Source of the DNA: Burkholderiales bacterium
GTDB taxonomy: Bacteria > Pseudomonadota > Gammaproteobacteria > Burkholderiales > Burkholderiaceae_C
Length of the DNA stretch: 64,000 nt
NCBI GenBank assembly: GCA_947474755.1
Contig: CANJJE010000008.1
Location: forward strand, 62,001 to 126,000
Direction of reading: 5' to 3'
Positions 1 through 9,738 of the stretch are shown one piece after another (positions within the stretch are counted from its first letter, which is position 1; every line of letters starts with the position of its first letter). The notes under the pieces are model-generated. The model was not told the DNA's origin. It was given only the letters and a program-made list of their open reading frames with translations, and did not search any database. The translations under genes were made by a program, and so were the position numbers.

Positions 1-1535
1 ATCTCGCAGAGATCGACGGGCTGGACGAGCGAAGCAGCGTGATCCCGCTGGTCACCTCAACGCGCGAGAACTGTCTCGGAAGTGAGTGCCCAGACTACCG
101 CAGCTGCCACGTGATGAAGGCCAGACGCGAGGCCATGGCAGCGGATGTGGTGGTCGTCAACCACCATCTGTTCTTTGCCGACATGAGCCTTCGCGAAAGC
201 GGCGTGGCCGAACTGCTGCCAAGCGTCGAGGTTGCGGTATTCGATGAAGCGCATCAGCTCGCCGAGGCGGGCGTCGCATTTCTAGGCGCGACGCTTTCCA
301 GCGGGCAGTTGCTGGACACAGCGCGAGACATGTTGGCCACCGGCTTGCAACAGGCGCGCGGTCTGGCGCCCTGGCAGGACCTGGCGGCGGCTTGTGACAG
401 GGCCGCACGTGAGTTGAGGCTTGCATGCGTTGGCGCATCGGGTGCGGATGGCTCACCGCGCGCCGTGCGCGGTTCGATGAAGCTGCGCTGGGATGAGCGC
501 GCCGAGCGTACGCAGTTTGGCGCGGCGTTGACGCAGGCCGCCACCGCCTGCGTTGGGGCACACATGGCTTTGGACGCGGTGTCCGAGTTGTCGCCTGACT
601 TCGCCAAGCTGGCTGACCGCATGGCCACACTTCATGAGCTGACTCAGCGCTTCGCCGATTCCGCGCTGCCCGGGCAGGTGCGCTGGATCGACATCACCGC
701 GAATCAATGTCGGCTGGTCGAGTCGCCGCTTGACATTCGCGATGCCTTACACGAACAGATGGCCTCGGCGCCCAAGGCCTGGATATTCACCTCGGCCACG
801 CTCGGTGAAGATGATCGCCTGTCCTGGTTCACCGAGCCGGCCGGTTTGTCTGAGGCAACGACGCTACGGGTCGGCAGCCCGTTCGACTACGCGGAGCACG
901 CCCGGTTGTATGTACCGTCTTCGTTCCCGAAACCCAATGAGCCAGACCATGCCTTGGCTGTGGGGCGGTTGGCAGTGCGCTGCGCGAGAACGCTGGGCGG
1001 ACGAACCTTCGTGCTGACGACCACGCTGCGTGCCTTGCAAACCATCGGTGACACTTTGCGCGCCGAGTTCGACTCGGCCGGCGACGAGATGACGGTGTTG
1101 GTCCAGGGGCAGTTGCCCAAGCGCCAGCTGATGCAGACGTTCCTGGCGCAGCCGCGCTCGGTGCTGGTAGGTTCGCAGACCTTCTGGGAAGGCATCGACG
1201 TGCCTGGTGATGCTCTGCAATGCGTGCTGATCGACAAGCTGCCTTTCCCGCCACCGAACGATCCACTGGTCGAGGCTCGAGTGAAGCGACTGGAGGGCAA
1301 GGGCCGCAATGCGTTCAGCGATTACTTCGTTGCGGAAGCGGCGGTGTCGTTGAAGCAGGGCGCCGGGCGCTTGATTCGCAGCGAGACCGATCGCGGCCTG
1401 CTGGTAGTCTGTGATCCCCGACTGACGACGATGAACTACGGCAAGCGGTTGATCCAGGCTCTGCCTGCGATGCCTCGCCTAGAAGCCGAGGCAGACGCTA
1501 TGGACTGGCTGTCGATGTTGGCGGCCGAACAATGA
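1..1535 (+). CDS. yoaA: ATP-dependent DNA helicase, YoaA/DinG type (5' truncated by window edge)
   Basis: About 510 C-terminal residues of an XPD-like superfamily 2 helicase; the frame is open from base 3, so the start and the Walker A motif lie outside the window. Visible are the Fe-S cluster cysteines (NCLGSECPDYRSC), the VFDEAHQL DEAH box, motif III FTSATL, and motif VI GAGRLIRSETDRG. These iron-sulfur helicases unwind forked or damaged DNA 5'-3'; YoaA helps repair stalled forks with the HolC subunit in E. coli. The C-terminal ending (ALPAMPRLEAEADAM) resembles YoaA more than the longer DinG, but the paralogue choice is an inference. It is convergent with bamD, with 32 bp between the stops. 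Confidence 0.88.
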   Translation, partial: LAEIDGLDERSSVIPLVTSTRENCLGSECPDYRSCHVMKARREAMAADVVVVNHHLFFADMSLRESGVAELLPSVEVAVFDEAHQLAEAGVAFLGATLSSGQLLDTARDMLATGLQQARGLAPWQDLAAACDRAARELRLACVGASGADGSPRAVRGSMKLRWDERAERTQFGAALTQAATACVGAHMALDAVSELSPDFAKLADRMATLHELTQRFADSALPGQVRWIDITANQCRLVESPLDIRDALHEQMASAPKAWIFTSATLGEDDRLSWFTEPAGLSEATTLRVGSPFDYAEHARLYVPSSFPKPNEPDHALAVGRLAVRCARTLGGRTFVLTTTLRALQTIGDTLRAEFDSAGDEMTVLVQGQLPKRQLMQTFLAQPRSVLVGSQTFWEGIDVPGDALQCVLIDKLPFPPPNDPLVEARVKRLEGKGRNAFSDYFVAEAAVSLKQGAGRLIRSETDRGLLVVCDPRLTTMNYGKRLIQALPAMPRLEAEADAMDWLSMLAAEQ

Positions 1536-1567
1536 GTGACCGCCGCGCCCGGCACATCATCGGGCTA

Positions 1568-2410
1568 TCACCACAACTGCCACCAGGGCTTGTCAAGGTA
1601 GTTGATGCCATCGCCGCTCAGCAAGGCGCTCTTCGGATAGTTGGTGCGCAAGACGCGTTCGGCATCATCACGCAGCTTCTCCAAACCCAGCTTGTCATAG
1701 CTTCGCGCGAGGATCGACAGCGCTTCCTCGGTCGCCGGTGAATACTGGAATTCCTGGATCGCGGCCTGGGCACGGTTCGCTGCGGCCACGTAGGCGCCGC
1801 GACGGTAGTAGTAGCGGGCGACGTGGACCTCGTACTGGGCCAGCGTGTTGATGATGTAGCCCATGCGTTCCTGCGCATCGGCTGCGTATTTCGAATTCGG
1901 GTATTGCTCTGTCAGCTGCTTGAACGACTCGTACGAGTCGCGTGCAGCTTGCTGGTCGCGCTCCGACAAATCCTGGCGGGACAGCTTGCCCAGGAAACCG
2001 AGGTTGTCGTTGAAATTGATCAGCGCCCTCAGATAGACCGCGTAGTCGATCGCCGGGCTCAGCGGATTGACCTTGATGAAGCGGTCAATCGTGGCCAGCG
2101 CATCCGCCTTCTCGCCGGATTGGTAGAGCAGGTAGGCACGTTCTAGTTGAGCCTGCTGCCCAAGAACAGTGCCCGCTCCCTTGCCCTCGAGTCGTTCGAA
2201 CAACTTGGCGGCAAGGGTGAAATTGCCTTTGGCCTCCAGCTCGCGGGCCTCTTCATACAATTGTTCCGCTTCCAGATTCTCACCGGGATCCTTGGACGGC
2301 GCGCTTGAACAGCCTGCGGCGGCAAGGATCACGGTAGCAAACGAGATCAGAACGCAGGAACCCCGAAGACCGTAGCGCAAAGAGTTCATGATCGACGGTC
2401 CACGCAGCAT
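1568..2410 (-). CDS. bamD: Outer membrane assembly lipoprotein BamD (ComL)
   Basis: A lipoprotein component of the BAM complex that inserts beta-barrel proteins into the outer membrane. The N-terminus has a basic segment, a hydrophobic stretch and a lipobox ending LAAAGC, followed by tandem TPR helices (LYEEARELEAKGNFTLAAKLFERLE and later repeats). Length (280 aa) fits the family. Two starts are possible: ATG 2410, preceded by AAGGTG at good spacing, or ATG 2389 (MNSLRYG), which gives a more typical signal peptide but no clear ribosome site. I list the longer one. It is divergent from rluD, so both share a very short promoter region. bamA and bamB lie elsewhere in this window. Confidence 0.93.
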   Translation of the reverse strand: MLRGPSIMNSLRYGLRGSCVLISFATVILAAAGCSSAPSKDPGENLEAEQLYEEARELEAKGNFTLAAKLFERLEGKGAGTVLGQQAQLERAYLLYQSGEKADALATIDRFIKVNPLSPAIDYAVYLRALINFNDNLGFLGKLSRQDLSERDQQAARDSYESFKQLTEQYPNSKYAADAQERMGYIINTLAQYEVHVARYYYRRGAYVAAANRAQAAIQEFQYSPATEEALSILARSYDKLGLEKLRDDAERVLRTNYPKSALLSGDGINYLDKPWWQLW

Positions 2411-2469
2411 CCCGACACCTTTGAAAAATGAAGCGGAAGTATACGGTCGGGCCTGGAATCGACGGCGTG

Positions 2470-3465
2470 ATGTCGGCCTCAGAAACGTTGGTGATGCCGG
2501 TCAGCGAGGACTCCAGCGACGCACTGGTCGATGAGGTTGTCGAACGACGCGAATCAATCGTGACGGCAGCGCTGCATGGTTCACGCCTGGACAAGGCAGT
2601 GGTGGTGATGGCCGGCGAGTTTTCGCGAAACCATCTTCAGTCGCTGATCGAGGCTGGTCGAGTGTGGATCGATGGGGACCGCCAGGTCTCGTCATCGCGC
2701 AAGGTGTCTGCGGGTCAGCGACTTGCCGTCGAATTGATTCCGACCCAGGAGTGCCGGGCGTTTCGTCCCGAGGACATACCGCTCGCCATCGTGTTCGAGG
2801 ATGATGATGTGATCGTCATCGACAAGCCGGCTGGCTTGGTTGTTCATCCGGCGCCAGGCAACTGGTCGGGGACGCTGCTCAACGGACTGCTGGCCCACCA
2901 TGCGGCCGCTGCGGCCCTGCCGCGCGCGGGTATCGTTCACCGATTGGACAAGGATACTTCCGGCTTGATGGTCGTCGGAAAGACGTTGGTGTCTGTCACG
3001 GCGCTGGTTCGCCAGATCGCGGCGCGGGATGTTCATCGCATCTATCTGGCGGTTTGTCATGGGCACTTCGAGCACAAGACTTTGCGTATTGCTGCACCGA
3101 TCGGTCGTGACCCCCGTTCGCGCGTGCGGATGGCGGTGCTACCCGTCGGGGGCCGAGAGTCCCGTACCGATGTGGAGCTGCTCGCGGTGCGCGATGACAC
3201 TATCGATGGCGTGCTGAGTGCGGTGCGTTGCACGCTGCATACCGGGCGGACCCACCAGATCAGGGTGCACCTGGCCTCCGTCGGGCATCCGCTCCTGGGC
3301 GACCTGACCTACGGCGGGCGTGCTTCCCGTGCTTTGACGCGCCAGGCCTTGCATGCCGCGCGTCTGGGCTTCGCTCACCCTGTCAGCGGCCGGGCGATGG
3401 CATTCGAATCGGCGCCCCCGGCAGATTTCGAAGCCGTGTGGCGACTTCTGATGGATGTGCGCTGA
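2470..3465 (+). CDS. rluD: 23S rRNA pseudouridine synthase RluD
   Basis: Makes the pseudouridines of the helix 69 loop of 23S rRNA (1911/1915/1917 in E. coli). An S4 RNA-binding domain (SRLDKAVVVMAGEFSRNHLQ) precedes the RluA-family catalytic domain with the signature GIVHRLDKDTSGLMVV; the Asp of HRLD is the nucleophile. RTHQIRVHL and PLLGDLTYGG near the C-terminus are also family hallmarks. The frame opens at ATG 2428, but that start has no ribosome site and lies 17 bp from the divergent bamD start. ATG 2470 gives a more usual N-terminus and leaves room for promoters. ATG 2494 is also possible. The yfiH gene that often follows rluD is absent. Confidence 0.92.
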   Translation: MSASETLVMPVSEDSSDALVDEVVERRESIVTAALHGSRLDKAVVVMAGEFSRNHLQSLIEAGRVWIDGDRQVSSSRKVSAGQRLAVELIPTQECRAFRPEDIPLAIVFEDDDVIVIDKPAGLVVHPAPGNWSGTLLNGLLAHHAAAAALPRAGIVHRLDKDTSGLMVVGKTLVSVTALVRQIAARDVHRIYLAVCHGHFEHKTLRIAAPIGRDPRSRVRMAVLPVGGRESRTDVELLAVRDDTIDGVLSAVRCTLHTGRTHQIRVHLASVGHPLLGDLTYGGRASRALTRQALHAARLGFAHPVSGRAMAFESAPPADFEAVWRLLMDVR

Positions 3466-3714
3466 TGCGCACTTACTCCGGTACACTTCGCAGCGTTCTG
3501 TCTTGAGTAAATAGCTGGACGTTGAAGTCCAGCCTCCAGACCGCCGCTGATGTGACTGCTGCCCAAGCGAGAGTTCCTCGCGGAGCATGACATCGCCGCA
3601 AAGCCGCCGTGTCCCGGCGCCACCCTGATGCAGGGACAGCGCCTTGAATCGGCTGACAGTTACAGAGCCTGAACATCCACCGGTCGAGGCCGGTCGAGGA
3701 CCATCACGATAGTC
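3466..3714. other. Non-coding interval rluD-scpB with hairpins
   Basis: This 249-bp stretch has no convincing gene. It holds a perfect inverted repeat at 3514-3533 (GCTGGAC, 6-nt loop, GTCCAGC) without a following T-run, a small CCCTG/CAGGG hairpin near 3625-3637, and a tandem 10-bp repeat CCGGTCGAGG at about 3680-3699. I could not place a sigma-70 promoter with confidence. It may be the rluD 3' UTR plus the scpB leader. Confidence 0.5.
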
Positions 3715-4350
3715 ATGACAACACAGGATGCGAAGCGCGTCCTCCAAACTGCACTAATCTGCGCTCGAGAGCCGCTGTCGATCCGTGACATGCGTGCCTT
3801 GTTCGCCGACGAGTTCGATGCCGACGTCGTCCGCGCACTGCTTGATGAGCTTGCGCGTGAATGGGACGATGAGGGCGTCGAACTGGTGGCAGTTTCCACA
3901 GGCTGGCGTTTTCAGAGTCGCCCGGAGATGCGGGAGTTTCTCGATCGCCTCAACCCGGAGAAGCCTCCCAGATATTCACGCGCCGTGATGGAAACGCTGG
4001 CGATCATCGCGTACCGGCAACCGGTCACTCGTGGCGACATCGAAGACATTCGGGGCGTGACCGTCGCGACACAGATCATCAAGCAACTCGAAGACCGCGG
4101 CTGGATCGAAACGATCGGTTACCGCGAAACGCCGGGTCATCCTGCCTTGCTCGCGACCACGCGGCAGTTCCTGGATGACCTCGGTCTGGCCAGCCTGCAA
4201 CAGTTGCCGTTGATGGCAGGTGGCCCGTCCCTACAAAGCTCTTTCGACGATTTACTGGCTTTACAGGTGGATCAGCCCGCCCCGGCCTTGGATCCTTCAC
4301 CTTACCCAGCGGCGGATGCCGTACCCATGGAACGATCGAATGAATCCTAA
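3715..4350 (+). CDS. scpB: Segregation and condensation protein ScpB
   Basis: A winged-helix kleisin-associated subunit of the SMC-ScpAB condensin. The 211-residue protein carries the conserved core SRAVMETLAIIAYRQPVTRGDIEDIRG and the second winged helix VTVATQIIKQLEDRGWIETIGYRETPGHPALLATT. The partner scpA is not adjacent; it must be elsewhere, which is common in betaproteobacteria. The 3' end overlaps rluB by 11 bp, so the two are probably translated together. The acidic, proline-rich C-terminal 35 residues are poorly conserved in the family. Confidence 0.93.
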   Translation: MTTQDAKRVLQTALICAREPLSIRDMRALFADEFDADVVRALLDELAREWDDEGVELVAVSTGWRFQSRPEMREFLDRLNPEKPPRYSRAVMETLAIIAYRQPVTRGDIEDIRGVTVATQIIKQLEDRGWIETIGYRETPGHPALLATTRQFLDDLGLASLQQLPLMAGGPSLQSSFDDLLALQVDQPAPALDPSPYPAADAVPMERSNES

Positions 4351-6205
4351 TCCTGACCACGCAGCCGACAGTGACCTTGATGCCACAGCCGCTGAGCTTC
4401 CCGAGCAGACGCCGCCGGCCGCCGAGAAGCCGGCGCGCCGCAAGCGCGCCGTGAAGGCAGCGGCGACCACCGATCCAGAGGCGGCTGATGCCGCTCAAGC
4501 GGTAGATGATGCAGTGCTCACCGAGGCTCCTGACGTGTCTCCTGACCGCGCTGCGCCCGAGTCGTCCTCACCTGAAGGCGGCGATGCCGTAACTGCATCT
4601 GACGAGGTGAGTGCCGACGATCCGCTGCGCAAGGGACGTCGCCAGCGGCGACGGGGCCCGCGCACAGACGATGTGGAAACCTCGGGATTGGCCCCGACGC
4701 CAGAAGCGGGGCCTGCTGATGCCGAAGAGCATGGCGAAATAGAAGCCAGCGGTCCGCCAGTCATTCCCGCAGATGTCGGCGAGGTGTTCGCGCAGGTGCT
4801 GTCGGGCGAATTCGATATCGAACCAGCAACCGATGAACCTGCCGTGCCGCCAAAGCGGGTGTTGCGCCCTGAACCCGAAGCGCCGAAGCTGCACAAGGTG
4901 CTGGCGCAGTCGGGCATTGGCTCGCGCCGTGACATGGAGCAGGCGATTGTTGACGGCCTGGTCGAGGTCAATGGACAACTGGCTCACACCGGTCAGCGCA
5001 TTTCTTTCGGGGATCAGGTCAAAGTCAACGGCAAGCCGGTGCGAGTGCGCATCATCCCGCCACCGCCACGCATCATCGCGTACCACAAGCCCACTGGCGA
5101 AGTGGTGACCAATGACGACCCCGAGCACCGCCCGACGGTGTTCCGCAGGCTGCCGCGCCTGCCACAGGGCAAGTGGCAGGCGGTTGGCCGCCTCGACATC
5201 AACACCGAAGGCCTGTTGCTGTTCACCAATTCGGGGGATCTGGCGAACCGGCTGATGCATCCGCGCTTCGGCGTGGAGCGCGAGTACGCGGTGCGAGTGC
5301 TCGGCACCCTTGATGCCGAATCAAAGGCGATGCTGCTGGAAGGCGTGACCATCGATGGGCAGGCAGCCTGCTTCCGATCAATCGAAAATGGCGGTGGTGA
5401 GGGCCTGAACCACTGGTACCGCGTCGTCATCACCGAAGGCCGCAACCGCGAGGTGCGAAAACTTTTCGACGCGGTCGACCTGACCGTCAACAGGCTGATT
5501 CGCATTCGCTATGGTTGCATCGTGCTTCCGCGGGGGCTCAAGCGCGGGGTCTGGGTTGATCTCGAAGACTCAGACATCCGCGCGATTCGCAGGCTGGCTG
5601 GCGGCGAAGCCGAATCCGGACCGCGCCCCCATGGGCGTGACTCCCAGCAAGCGCGCCCGCCACGCGGTCGCGACAAACTGCAAAAAGGGGAGCGCCGAGA
5701 CGGCCAGCCACCGCGCCCCGATGGTCCGAAGGGTGATCGGCCGTTCAGCGAAGGCCGTGGCCCGCGTCCGGCGCAGGCAGAAGCACCCGTGCGCGCCGAG
5801 CGCTCGAGCGAGGGGCGACCGCAGCGCGACGATGATCTTGACGATGACTTTGATCCGTCCCGCATCCCGAACCCGTTGGAGCAGACCTTCGACAAGCGGT
5901 TTGTAAAAAATCCCCGTACTCCGGCCGGAGGACGCAATTTCCGCAGTGGCGGAGGCGGCTTCGGCGCGGGCGGCAGCGCGCCGCAGGGACCGCGCAAGGG
6001 CGATGGACCACGGCAGCCTGATCCGATGCAGACCTCGGTCGGCTACATAGGCGGTGATGCGTTCCACCGCAGGAACGCCCGCGGCGGACAGGGCGGAGGC
6101 GGCGGCGGGCAGGGCGGTGGCGGTGGACGTGGCGGTGGCAGCCGTGGCGGTGGTGGTGGCTACGGTGGTGGAAATGCCGGCGGCAGTGGCCGTCGCGGGC
6201 GCTGA
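4340..6205 (+). CDS. rluB: 23S rRNA pseudouridine synthase RluB with long disordered tails
   Basis: An RsuA/RluB-family synthase that modifies U2605 of 23S rRNA in E. coli. The ordered core runs from about residue 180 to 430: an S4 domain (LHKVLAQSGIGSRRDMEQAI) and a catalytic domain with the active-site Asp in GRLDINTEGLLLFTNSGDL, then GRNREVRKLFDAV. The protein is 621 aa, about twice the E. coli enzyme. It has an acidic Ala/Glu/Pro N-terminal extension and an Arg/Gly-rich tail that ends in Gly-Gly-Arg repeats. Long tails of this kind occur in betaproteobacterial RluB and may add RNA affinity; that role is inference. Start ATG 4340 overlaps the scpB stop; the frame stays open further upstream, inside scpB. 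Confidence 0.92.
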   Translation: MNPNPDHAADSDLDATAAELPEQTPPAAEKPARRKRAVKAAATTDPEAADAAQAVDDAVLTEAPDVSPDRAAPESSSPEGGDAVTASDEVSADDPLRKGRRQRRRGPRTDDVETSGLAPTPEAGPADAEEHGEIEASGPPVIPADVGEVFAQVLSGEFDIEPATDEPAVPPKRVLRPEPEAPKLHKVLAQSGIGSRRDMEQAIVDGLVEVNGQLAHTGQRISFGDQVKVNGKPVRVRIIPPPPRIIAYHKPTGEVVTNDDPEHRPTVFRRLPRLPQGKWQAVGRLDINTEGLLLFTNSGDLANRLMHPRFGVEREYAVRVLGTLDAESKAMLLEGVTIDGQAACFRSIENGGGEGLNHWYRVVITEGRNREVRKLFDAVDLTVNRLIRIRYGCIVLPRGLKRGVWVDLEDSDIRAIRRLAGGEAESGPRPHGRDSQQARPPRGRDKLQKGERRDGQPPRPDGPKGDRPFSEGRGPRPAQAEAPVRAERSSEGRPQRDDDLDDDFDPSRIPNPLEQTFDKRFVKNPRTPAGGRNFRSGGGGFGAGGSAPQGPRKGDGPRQPDPMQTSVGYIGGDAFHRRNARGGQGGGGGGQGGGGGRGGGSRGGGGGYGGGNAGGSGRRGR

Positions 6206-6271
6206 TTCGACACCTGGTCGCAGTAGAATCCGAGGCTTTGTTTTGCTCCATCCCCATCAGGAACGAATGTC

Positions 6272-6697
6272 ATGGCCATTGAACGCACGCTCTCCATCAT
6301 CAAGCCCGACGCGGTTGCCAAGAACGTCATCGGACAGATCTACACCCGGTTTGAAAACGCTGGCTTGAAGGTGATTGCGGCGCGCATGGCGCACCTTTCC
6401 CGCGGCGAGGCAGAGGCCTTCTATGCGGTGCATAAGGCGCGCCCCTTTTTCAAGGATCTGGTCGAGTTCATGATCTCCGGCCCGGTAATGATCCAGGCCC
6501 TAGAAGGCGAAGGGGCCATTCTGAAAAACCGCGACCTGATGGGGGCGACCGATCCGAAGAAGGCTGAGAAGGGCACGATTCGAGCAGACTTTGCCGACAG
6601 CATCGATGCGAATGCGGTGCACGGTTCAGACGCTGCTGACACAGCGGCTGCCGAGATCGCGTTCTTTTTCCCTGGTGCGCAGGTCTACAGCCGCTGA
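6272..6697 (+). CDS. ndk: Nucleoside diphosphate kinase
   Basis: Transfers the gamma phosphate from ATP to NDPs through a phosphohistidine, balancing NTP and dNTP pools. All 141 residues align with the family: [13 protein letters not shown] at the N-terminus, the active-site His117 in NAVHGSD, and [10 protein letters not shown] before it. A TAGAAT hexamer at 6224-6229 could be its -10 element, with only a weak -35 (CTGATT, 16-bp spacing). rlmN follows after 57 bp on the same strand, as in many proteobacteria. Confidence 0.97.
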   Translation: MAIERTLSIIKPDAVAKNVIGQIYTRFENAGLKVIAARMAHLSRGEAEAFYAVHKARPFFKDLVEFMISGPVMIQALEGEGAILKNRDLMGATDPKKAEKGTIRADFADSIDANAVHGSDAADTAAAEIAFFFPGAQVYSR

Positions 6698-6754
6698 TGT
6701 GCGGTCGTTGACCACCGGCCGCCAACGTCACCGCATCGGCCACTCGGGTCCTCC

Positions 6755-7939
6755 ATGACCAGCAACAACCTGCTCGACTTCGATCTTGCTGGCTTGGCGG
6801 TGTACTGCGAGGGACTGGGCGAAAAGAGGTTCCGCGCGACCCAGCTATTTCGCTGGTTGCACCAGCGCGGCGTATCCGATACGGCGCAGATGTCGGACCT
6901 GGCAAGATCCTTTCGCGACAAGCTCGGTGCCGCGTGCGAGGTCCGAGTGCCCGCCGTGCTCAGCGAGCAAGCCTCCGCCGATGGCACGATCAAGTGGCTT
7001 TTCGATGTCGGCGGTGGTGATGCGGTAGAGACCGTGTTCATCCCTGAAGAAGACCGCGGTACCCTGTGCATCTCGTCGCAGGCCGGTTGCGCAGTCGGAT
7101 GCCGCTTCTGCTCGACCGGCCACCAAGGCTTCAGCCGCAACCTCAGCACCGCCGAAACCTTGGGACAACTCTGGTTCGCCGAGCACCATCTTCGGCGCCG
7201 CCTGCAACTGCCCGAAGGTACTCGCGCGATCACCAATGTGGTGATGATGGGCATGGGTGAACCGATGCAAAACTATGCGGCGTTGCTGCCAGCGCTGCGC
7301 GTGATGCTCGACGACCATGCCTATGGCCTTTCACGTCGGCGTGTCACGGTATCGACCTCCGGTGTCGTGCCGATGATCGATCGGCTGCGTGACGATTGCC
7401 CCGTGGCCCTGGCCGTGTCGCTGCACGCGCCCAACGATGCGTTGCGCAACGACTTGGTGCCGTTGAATCGCAAGTACCCCTTGGCCGAGTTGTTGGCTGC
7501 CTGCGACCGTTACCTGGAAGCCGCACCACGTGACTTCATCACCTTCGAGTACTGCATGCTGGATGGCGTCAATGACAGCTTGGCGAATGCGGCTGAATTG
7601 GTCGACCTGATGCAAGGTCGTGGCGTTCGTGCCCAGCCCCTTTCGTGCAAGTTCAACCTGATTCCATTCAACCCCTTCCCCGCGTCGGGGCTCATCTGCA
7701 GCCCGCGTGACCGAGTCAAGGCGTTTGCGGGCGTGCTTCAGGATGCAGGTATCGTGACGACGATTCGCAAGACCCGCGGCAGCGACATCGATGCTGCCTG
7801 CGGACAGTTGGCCGGCGAGGTGCAGGACCGCACCCGCGTCGCCGAACGCCGCGTGGGCCGCGCCGCGATCCCGATCGTGCCGCTCGATGCGCAATCAGCG
7901 CGCGCCCTGGCAACAGCGGCCCGCGAAAGGCCCCTATGA
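6755..7939 (+). CDS. rlmN: Dual-specificity rRNA/tRNA adenine C2-methyltransferase RlmN
   Basis: A radical-SAM enzyme that methylates A2503 of 23S rRNA and A37 of some tRNAs. The CxxxCxxC cluster motif is at Cys112, Cys116 and Cys119 ([12 protein letters not shown]). [10 protein letters not shown] is the SAM-binding GEP motif, and the C-terminal [15 protein letters not shown] carries the second catalytic Cys that forms the methyl-transfer intermediate. Length 394 aa is normal. Its last four bases overlap the pilW start (ATGA), so rlmN-pilW-rodZ are likely one transcript; this order is shared with many beta- and gammaproteobacteria. Confidence 0.96.
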   Translation: MTSNNLLDFDLAGLAVYCEGLGEKRFRATQLFRWLHQRGVSDTAQMSDLARSFRDKLGAACEVRVPAVLSEQASADGTIKWLFDVGGGDAVETVFIPEEDRGTLCISSQAGCAVGCRFCSTGHQGFSRNLSTAETLGQLWFAEHHLRRRLQLPEGTRAITNVVMMGMGEPMQNYAALLPALRVMLDDHAYGLSRRRVTVSTSGVVPMIDRLRDDCPVALAVSLHAPNDALRNDLVPLNRKYPLAELLAACDRYLEAAPRDFITFEYCMLDGVNDSLANAAELVDLMQGRGVRAQPLSCKFNLIPFNPFPASGLICSPRDRVKAFAGVLQDAGIVTTIRKTRGSDIDAACGQLAGEVQDRTRVAERRVGRAAIPIVPLDAQSARALATAARERPL

Positions 7940-8826
7940 CGCCTAAGCTCGTCGGCGCTGGCGCCGCGACCGCAATTTCGGCTAAGGCCGTGCTGTGCGG
8001 CGTGATGCCCTGGGTTTGCATGGCGCTTTTGCTGGCGGGCTGTGTGAGTCGACCCGACAGCAGGTACCCCGAGGCGCCTGTCGACAAGGTCAGTCGCGTC
8101 GGCTATTCCACCCAGACGAAAGACAGACCCACGGCATCTGACGAAACCGACGCCTCTCGTCGCGCCAGCGTTCGACTGGAACTGGCCGGGGCGTATTTCA
8201 GCCGCGGGCAGATGACAACGGCGCTCGATGAGGTCAAGAAGTCGATCGCCGCCAATCCGAATGTGGCGGCAGCGTTCAACCTGCGCGCACTCATTTACGG
8301 CAACCTGGGTGACCATCAGTTGGCCGAGGAAAGCTTTCGACGCGCGATGCAGCTCGACCCGGCGGATGCCGACGTGATGCAGAACTTCGGCTGGTACCTG
8401 TGCCAGCGTGATCGCTTTGCCGAAGCCGACGCGCTGTTCATCCGTGCACTGGCAGTGCCGCAATACCAGTACAGCCCGCGGACCCTGCTGACGCAGGGCG
8501 TGTGCCAGGCGCGCAGCGGAAAGATCGAGGACGCTGAGCGCACACTGGCACGAGCCTACGCATTGGAGCCTGGCAATCCAGCGGTTGCTGTGAACCTCAG
8601 CGAGGTGCTGTATCGCAAGGGCGATGTCGAGCGCGCCCGCTTCTATATCCGTCGCGTCAACGCGGTGCCCAGCTTCGTCAGTGCGCAGACCTTGTGGCTG
8701 GCTGCGCGCATCGAGAACAAGATCGGCAACACCCAGGGCGCGGCTGACTTTGGCGAGCAGTTGCGTAACCGCTTCCCGCAGTCGTTGGAGGCCACCGCCT
8801 TGGCGGAAGGACGATTCGATGAGTGA
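7936..8826 (+). CDS. pilW: Type IV pilus biogenesis/stability lipoprotein PilW (PilF)
   Basis: An outer-membrane TPR lipoprotein that, in Pseudomonas and Neisseria, supports secretin assembly and pilus stability. The N-terminus ends in a lipobox (MALLLAGC), giving a mature lipoprotein from Cys36. Tandem TPR motifs follow ([60 protein letters not shown] and others). The chromosomal slot between rlmN and rodZ is the standard one for this gene. It overlaps rlmN by 4 bp and rodZ by 8 bp. Confidence 0.92.
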   Translation: MTPKLVGAGAATAISAKAVLCGVMPWVCMALLLAGCVSRPDSRYPEAPVDKVSRVGYSTQTKDRPTASDETDASRRASVRLELAGAYFSRGQMTTALDEVKKSIAANPNVAAAFNLRALIYGNLGDHQLAEESFRRAMQLDPADADVMQNFGWYLCQRDRFAEADALFIRALAVPQYQYSPRTLLTQGVCQARSGKIEDAERTLARAYALEPGNPAVAVNLSEVLYRKGDVERARFYIRRVNAVPSFVSAQTLWLAARIENKIGNTQGAADFGEQLRNRFPQSLEATALAEGRFDE

Positions 8827-9727
8827 GTCTGGCGCCCAAGTTGCGACCCCGGCGGGAGCAACGCCCAGCGCCGGTACGCTGCTGCGTGCAGCGCGCCAGG
8901 CGCAGGGGCTGCACATCGCGGCATTGGCCGCGTCGATCAAGGTGTCGCAGCGCAAGCTCGAACTCCTCGAAGCCGACCGACTTTCTGAGTTACCCGATGC
9001 CACCTTCGCACGTGCATTGGCACAGACGATCTGCCGCAGCCTCAAGATCGACCCGACTCCCGTGTTGGCCGCGCTGCCTGCGGCGCCAGGCTACCGACTG
9101 GACGCAGTCGATGGCGGCATCAAGGCACCGTTTCGCGATCGACCGGGGCAACACGAGCCAGCCCGGTTTTCAGCGCTGACCTCGCCTGCCGTTTGGGTCA
9201 CATCCCTCATCGCCGCCGCGGCGATGCTGGTCGTGCTGATGCCGACCGAATGGGCCGCGTCGATACAGGCCGCGATTTCCGGCCCGCCGCCGGCCCCGCC
9301 GGTAGCCAGTACGCCTGCGGTGGCTGCGATCGAGCCCGCTTTGGTCGCGTCACCTGTAGAGGTGGCCGTGACTCAAACAGACCCCGCGTCCGCTGCGATC
9401 TCCGCCGCCTCCAATGCCGTGGTGGTCGAACTCGCGGCATCGGCTGCCAGTGGCGTACAGACGGTTGCCGACGCGATCCCTGCGGCTGCGACCGGCCCAC
9501 TGCAGCTGAAAGCCAGCGCGCAGACGTGGGTCGAAGTGGTCGATGGTCAATCAAAGGTGTTGCTGTCGCGGTTGCTGCTGAGCGGCGAAACTGTGGTGCT
9601 CGATGGTTCTGCGCCTTTCAGGCTCAAGATCGGCAATGCTGCCGGCACCGAGGTGGCGTTTCGCGGGCAGGTTATCGATCTCGCATCATCGACGCGCGAC
9701 AACGTGGCGCGCCTGGAACTGAAATAG
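8819..9727 (+). CDS. rodZ: Cytoskeletal/cell-shape protein RodZ
   Basis: A bitopic inner-membrane protein that links MreB to the elongasome. An N-terminal HTH_25 domain ([34 protein letters not shown]) is followed by one membrane segment ([17 protein letters not shown]), an Ala/Pro/Val-rich periplasmic linker, and a C-terminal DUF4115 beta domain ([20 protein letters not shown]). The start at ATG 8819 overlaps the pilW stop; the 302-aa product fits the family. ispG follows after only 11 bp. Confidence 0.93.
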   Translation: MSESGAQVATPAGATPSAGTLLRAARQAQGLHIAALAASIKVSQRKLELLEADRLSELPDATFARALAQTICRSLKIDPTPVLAALPAAPGYRLDAVDGGIKAPFRDRPGQHEPARFSALTSPAVWVTSLIAAAAMLVVLMPTEWAASIQAAISGPPPAPPVASTPAVAAIEPALVASPVEVAVTQTDPASAAISAASNAVVVELAASAASGVQTVADAIPAAATGPLQLKASAQTWVEVVDGQSKVLLSRLLLSGETVVLDGSAPFRLKIGNAAGTEVAFRGQVIDLASSTRDNVARLELK

Positions 9728-9738
9728 GAGGGCTCAGC

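Noticed and set aside
3715-4350. scpB without adjacent scpA as a sign of a broken condensin
   Set aside because: In betaproteobacteria scpA and scpB are often unlinked; this is not evidence of loss.
6085-6200. GGC/GGT-rich stretch looking like a tandem DNA repeat
   Set aside because: It encodes the Gly-rich tail of RluB in frame; no fixed repeat unit, so it is low-complexity coding sequence and not a mobile or satellite repeat.
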